From NCBI GenBank assembly GCA_036446035.1, contig JAZFSG010000047.1:1-27090 (forward strand): a stretch of DNA of 27,090 nt, read 5' to 3'. This DNA is from CAXMQS01 sp036446035. GTDB lineage: Bacteria; Actinomycetota; Acidimicrobiia; Spongiisociales; JAOTWH01. The notes beneath the pieces were generated by a model. It did no database searches, was not told where the DNA came from, and saw only the letters and a program-made list of their open reading frames with translations. Each line of letters begins with the position of its first letter. Positions within the stretch are counted from its first letter, which is position 1. A program made the position numbers and the translations under genes. Positions 24,527-27,090 of the stretch are shown piece by piece.

Positions 24527-25606
24527 ATGACTACCCTTCGCAAGACGCTCAGCCTCTTCGCAGCATTAGCCGTCTTGACCACGCTGGCGGCACCGGTGGC
24601 CGCCTCCTCGCCCGATCTCGAAGACGGCGTGAGGGTTCTCATCAACGCAGAGCGGGCAGCCAACGGCCTCGACCCGTTGTCGGGGTACTACGACCTCACC
24701 GACGATGCCAGGAGCCACTCGGTCACGATGAAGGACGAGGCTTTCCTGCATCACAATCCCGATCTCGGCAGTGTTACCACCGGGTGGTACGCCCTCGGCG
24801 AGAACGTCGGCGTGGGCCCGGGCATCTACTCGCTGCACGACGCATTCATGGCCTCGCCGGGTCATGCTGCCAATGTGCTCGGCGACTACAACTACATCGG
24901 CATCGGCGTCGAGGAAGACGGGCCAAGGATCTGGGTGACCGTCGTCTTCATGCGGGGGCCTGCTGGCCTCGGCGAGGATCCGATCGTTCTGCCTGCCGGC
25001 GCCACCGACGTCGGGCTCGTCAACGCAGCTACCGGCGTGTGGTACCTGCGTGACAACGACGGTTCGATCGACGACTTCTACTTCGGCAATCCCGGTGACT
25101 ACCCGATGCTGGGTGACTGGGACTGCGACGGCATCGCCACCCCCGGTCTCTATCGGCAGTCCGACGGTTACGTGTACCTGCGCAATTCCAACACACAAGG
25201 CGTGGCCGACATCCGGTTCTACTTCGGCAATCCAGCAGACGTGCCGCTTGCCGGTGACTTCAACGGCGACGGCTGCGACTCCGTGTCCGTCTATCGCCCC
25301 TCCGAGAGCAGAGTGTTCATCATCAATCGCCTTGGTGCCGACGAGGCCGGATTAGGCGCAGCCGACTACGACTTCGCCATGGGTGGGTCCGGCGAGACGC
25401 TCGTCGCCGGCGACTTCGATGGCGACGGCGTCGACACGGTGTCGCCGGCGACGACCGGCGGTGTCGCTGGCGATTGGGATGCCGACGGCTCGGCCACCCT
25501 CGGATCCTTCCACAGCGGCATGTTCACTCTCGAGGTGCCAGGGCCCGACATCGATTTCTACTTCGGATCTCCCGGTTGGCTGTCGGTCAGCGGCTACACC
25601 GGGTAG
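24527..25606 (+). CDS. Secreted CAP-domain (YkwD-like) protein with 47-residue repeats
   Basis: A 359-residue exported protein. Residues 1-26 are a signal peptide. Residues about 30-145 form a bacterial CAP/SCP domain with SHSVTMKDEAFLHHNP, GENVGVG and SPGHAANVL. From residue 184 come repeats of the type found in the M23 protein: a 47-residue unit (184-230), a second with a 5-residue insertion (231-282) and a degenerate third. Its only two cysteines, Cys200 and Cys250, fall at the same repeat positions as Cys233 and Cys283 of the M23 protein. The ATG has GGAAAG 7 nt upstream and a long leader containing a palindrome. A cell-surface role is likely; biochemical activity of bacterial CAP proteins is poorly defined. 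Confidence 0.9.
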   Translation: MTTLRKTLSLFAALAVLTTLAAPVAASSPDLEDGVRVLINAERAANGLDPLSGYYDLTDDARSHSVTMKDEAFLHHNPDLGSVTTGWYALGENVGVGPGIYSLHDAFMASPGHAANVLGDYNYIGIGVEEDGPRIWVTVVFMRGPAGLGEDPIVLPAGATDVGLVNAATGVWYLRDNDGSIDDFYFGNPGDYPMLGDWDCDGIATPGLYRQSDGYVYLRNSNTQGVADIRFYFGNPADVPLAGDFNGDGCDSVSVYRPSESRVFIINRLGADEAGLGAADYDFAMGGSGETLVAGDFDGDGVDTVSPATTGGVAGDWDADGSATLGSFHSGMFTLEVPGPDIDFYFGSPGWLSVSGYTG

Positions 25607-25640
25607 GGCTAGGCAACAGCCCAAGGGCTGAACTGACCGT

Positions 25641-25670
25641 GACAACCCTCTGCTAACGCAGAGGGTTGTT
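25641..25670. terminator. Bidirectional terminator hairpin
   Basis: A perfect 12-bp stem (ACAACCCTCTGC pairing with its complement) closes a TAAC loop at 25654-25657. It lies between the convergent CAP-domain and Sir2 genes, 35 nt after one stop and 5 nt after the other. It is the clearest terminator in the window. Confidence 0.85.
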
Positions 25671-25674
25671 CGCG

Positions 25675-26412
25675 TCACATCCTCTTGACAATGGCAGGGA
25701 GCACCCGTGTGACGTCGCCGGAGATTAGGACGTCGGCGATGTCGTCGTGGGCGGTCTCTCCCTGGTTGACGACTATGTAAGGCACTCCGCGGCGCACGGC
25801 CTGCAGCGGGATGTCCACCGCCGGGTAGACGCCAAGCGTCGATCCCGCAGAGATGACGGCGCCGCACTCGTTGGCCGCGGCGAAGGCCTGTTCCATTGCT
25901 GTCATCGGCATCTGCTCCCCGAACGAGATCACCGCTGGCTTGATTATCGAACCGCAATGCTCGCAGTGGGGGTCGGCGTCGCCGCCGGCAACCCGATCGA
26001 GGATCTCGGTTGTTGGCCAGGTCTCGGTGCAGCCGAGACAGCGGCAGCGGAGCGCGCTGCCGTGGACCTCGACGACCAGCTCGTCCGGTAGCCCGGCTCG
26101 CTGGTGGAGGCCGTCGACGTTCTGCGTGGCACACGCTGTCAGCCGGCCTTTCGACCACATCTCGGCAATGGCAAGGTGAGCTGCGTTAGGCAGCGCGGTA
26201 AGTGCGCTCTTGTTGCGCATCTCCCAAGATCTCTTGCGAGTGTCGGGGTTGTCAATGAACTTCTGGAGCGTGAACTCGGACGGGTCGACTCGATTCCACA
26301 CACCATCTGGACCCCTGAAGTCGGGGATGCCAGAAGCGGTCGACATGCCGGCACCCGTGAATACGAGGACCTTGGGGACGCTGCTAAGGAGCTCTACCGC
26401 CCGATCGATCAC
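25675..26412 (-). CDS. cobB: Sir2-family NAD-dependent protein deacylase
   Basis: A sirtuin of 245 residues that removes acetyl or other acyl groups from protein lysines using NAD. NAD-binding motifs are GAGMSTASGIPDFRG at residues 20-34 and TQNVDGLH at 96-103; the catalytic His117 is in EVHGS. The structural zinc is probably held by Cys125, Cys128, Cys150 and Cys153. Acyl preference is not evident. The start is a GTG at 26412 with GAGG 3-4 nt upstream. A TAGCTT box 6 nt before it includes the stop codon of the preceding gene, so the sirtuin may also have its own promoter. Confidence 0.94.
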   Translation of the reverse strand: MIDRAVELLSSVPKVLVFTGAGMSTASGIPDFRGPDGVWNRVDPSEFTLQKFIDNPDTRKRSWEMRNKSALTALPNAAHLAIAEMWSKGRLTACATQNVDGLHQRAGLPDELVVEVHGSALRCRCLGCTETWPTTEILDRVAGGDADPHCEHCGSIIKPAVISFGEQMPMTAMEQAFAAANECGAVISAGSTLGVYPAVDIPLQAVRRGVPYIVVNQGETAHDDIADVLISGDVTRVLPAIVKRM

Positions 26413-26418
26413 GACCTC

Positions 26419-26424
26419 AAGCTA
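26419..26424 (-). promoter_or_regulatory. -10 box of the sirtuin gene, overlapping the upstream stop codon
   Basis: TAGCTT on the minus strand ends 6 nt before the GTG at 26412. Its TAG is the stop codon of the 26422-26844 gene. Confidence 0.35.
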
Positions 26425-26844
26425 GCCACCGAGTTCGGAGCGCAGTGCCGAAGGCAGTCGGCGCCTGTTGGCTTCAGAGATCGGGGGCACCGTCGGGCGC
26501 ACCAGCACCGCTCCATCGTCTGAGGTCACGAGGCCTTCTCTTGCCAGGACGTCGAGGTGCACCGGCCTCTTGAGCTCGTTGCCTCGAACCGCTGCCACCG
26601 TGAGCCGCAGCAGGTCGGCGACCGCTCCCGGTCCGATGAGCGCCGTCCAGTAGCGACGGACATAGGGATGTGCCGGCAGGAACCCGGCGAACGCCTGGTC
26701 GTCAAGCCACGGCCGGGGGGCTACCAGCGGGCGCTCCACGACGGTGGGGCGAGGAGCTCCCGGTACGCCCGAGGGTGGCGCGGACCCCGTCGGGAAGGGA
26801 GGACGAACATCACGACGGGCGGGCGCACCTTTGGAGCTTCTCAC
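26422..26844 (-). CDS. Hypothetical protein, 140 aa
   Basis: I do not recognise this protein. The first 45 residues are rich in Pro, Arg and Ser and look disordered. The rest is a compact domain with WLDDQAFAGFLPAHPYVRRYWTALIGPG split around residues 46-73, then a helical segment and a likely beta-hairpin (VTSDDGAVLVRPTVPP). The shape could suit a small winged-helix or regulatory domain, but no motif proves it. The GTG at 26844 has no ribosome binding site and sits 6 nt after a good -10 box. The sirtuin gene follows after 9 nt on the same strand. Confidence 0.65.
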   Translation of the reverse strand: MRSSKGAPARRDVRPPFPTGSAPPSGVPGAPRPTVVERPLVAPRPWLDDQAFAGFLPAHPYVRRYWTALIGPGAVADLLRLTVAAVRGNELKRPVHLDVLAREGLVTSDDGAVLVRPTVPPISEANRRRLPSALRSELGG

Positions 26845-26850
26845 TCTCGT

Positions 26851-26880
26851 TTCATATCAACTAACGGTAGGTAACGTCAA
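26851..26880 (-). promoter_or_regulatory. Sigma-70-type promoter of the hypothetical-sirtuin unit, leaderless
   Basis: On the minus strand TTGACG (26875-26880) and TATGAA (26851-26856) are 18 nt apart, and the -10 box ends 6 nt before the GTG at 26844. It is the best -35/-10 pair in the window. Confidence 0.65.
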
Positions 26881-26926
26881 TAGACATGCGACAGGGTCGC
26901 GAAAAGAAACCGAGGGCTGCTGGCGC

Positions 26927-27090
26927 CTAGGGGGATCCGACGAACAGAGTGACGGTGGCCCCGGCGCCGACAGGCGCCCCCGGGCCGGGCGCCGTTCCGA
27001 CTACCCGGCCGTACAAGGTTGGGTCCGTCACAACGCGATTCGACGTTGCCACCGATATCGAGAAGCCGGCGTCGAACTCGAATAGTGCGA
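26927..27090 (-). CDS. C-terminus of a PASTA-domain protein, 5' part outside window
   Basis: The last 54 codons of a gene that enters from beyond the window edge. They encode one nearly complete PASTA domain: ALFEFDAGFSISV, then GRVVGTAPGPGAPVGAGA and TVTLFVGSP before the TAG. PASTA domains bind muropeptides or cell-wall precursors and occur at the C-termini of PknB-type Ser/Thr kinases and high-molecular-weight penicillin-binding proteins. Which of these applies cannot be told from this fragment. Confidence 0.8.
   Translation of the reverse strand, partial: ALFEFDAGFSISVATSNRVVTDPTLYGRVVGTAPGPGAPVGAGATVTLFVGSP

Noticed and set aside
26888..26900. Small hairpin GCGAC-AGG-GTCGC after the PASTA gene
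   Set aside because: Only 5 bp with a 3-nt loop and no T-run; too weak to call a terminator.

Overview
The window is gene-dense, GC-rich bacterial chromosome (roughly 60-65% G+C by eye), with about 30 genes and no tRNA, rRNA, CRISPR array or mobile element that I can see. The gene set suggests an actinobacterium: SufU-type iron-sulfur assembly, an LLM-class (F420-type) oxidoreductase, a BdbC-like oxidase, a PASTA-domain protein, and TANNNT -10 boxes placed directly in front of start codons. Secreted proteins with 47-residue GDxDGDG repeats would fit Acidimicrobiia-like lineages, but that placement is inference.

Layout. 1-784 (-): 5' part of galU, divergent from a low-molecular-weight protein tyrosine phosphatase (926-1345). 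1332-3740 (-): sufC-sufS-sufU, translationally coupled, without sufB or sufD in the window. 3799-4722 (-): LLM oxidoreductase, divergent from an acyl-CoA dehydrogenase (4875-5996). 5993-8945 (-): DsbB/BdbC-like oxidase, thioredoxin-like protein, then a secreted M23 peptidase/lytic transglycosylase with 47-residue repeats. 9001-11492 (+): membrane-anchored hypothetical, double zinc-ribbon protein, a methylmalonyl-CoA-mutase-type large subunit and a possible 55-aa ORF. 11502-12903: lipoprotein, 68-aa protein, alpha/beta hydrolase (-) and a possible 28-aa membrane peptide (-).

12994-21102 (+) is a tightly overlapping six-gene run: dihydrolipoamide dehydrogenase, 2-oxoacid dehydrogenase E2, a fused LipB-LipA protein, an M24 peptidase, transketolase and a membrane protein. 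21126-23095 (+): cobalamin adenosyltransferase and leucyl aminopeptidase. 23100-24380 (-): polytopic membrane protein, divergent from a secreted CAP-domain protein (24527-25606) that carries the same repeats as the M23 protein. 25675-26844 (-): hypothetical protein and Sir2 deacylase. 26927-27090 (-): C-terminus of a PASTA-domain protein.

How the genes connect. The lpd-E2-lipBA run puts a lipoyl-dependent enzyme beside the enzymes that octanoylate and sulfurate its lipoyl domain. The suf genes would serve the two Fe-S clusters of LipA. The adenosyltransferase can supply adenosylcobalamin to the mutase. The DsbB/thioredoxin pair sits directly upstream of a cysteine-containing secreted cell-wall enzyme.

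The points I find most worth a second look are the single-chain LipB-LipA fusion; a palindromic motif (GGTGACTAGTC) shared by the upstream regions of the two repeat proteins, which also share a positionally identical cysteine pair; the two-headed peptidoglycan hydrolase; and near-universal leaderless promoter architecture at transcription-unit heads. I do not see a defence system, biosynthetic cluster or other clearly new multi-gene system.
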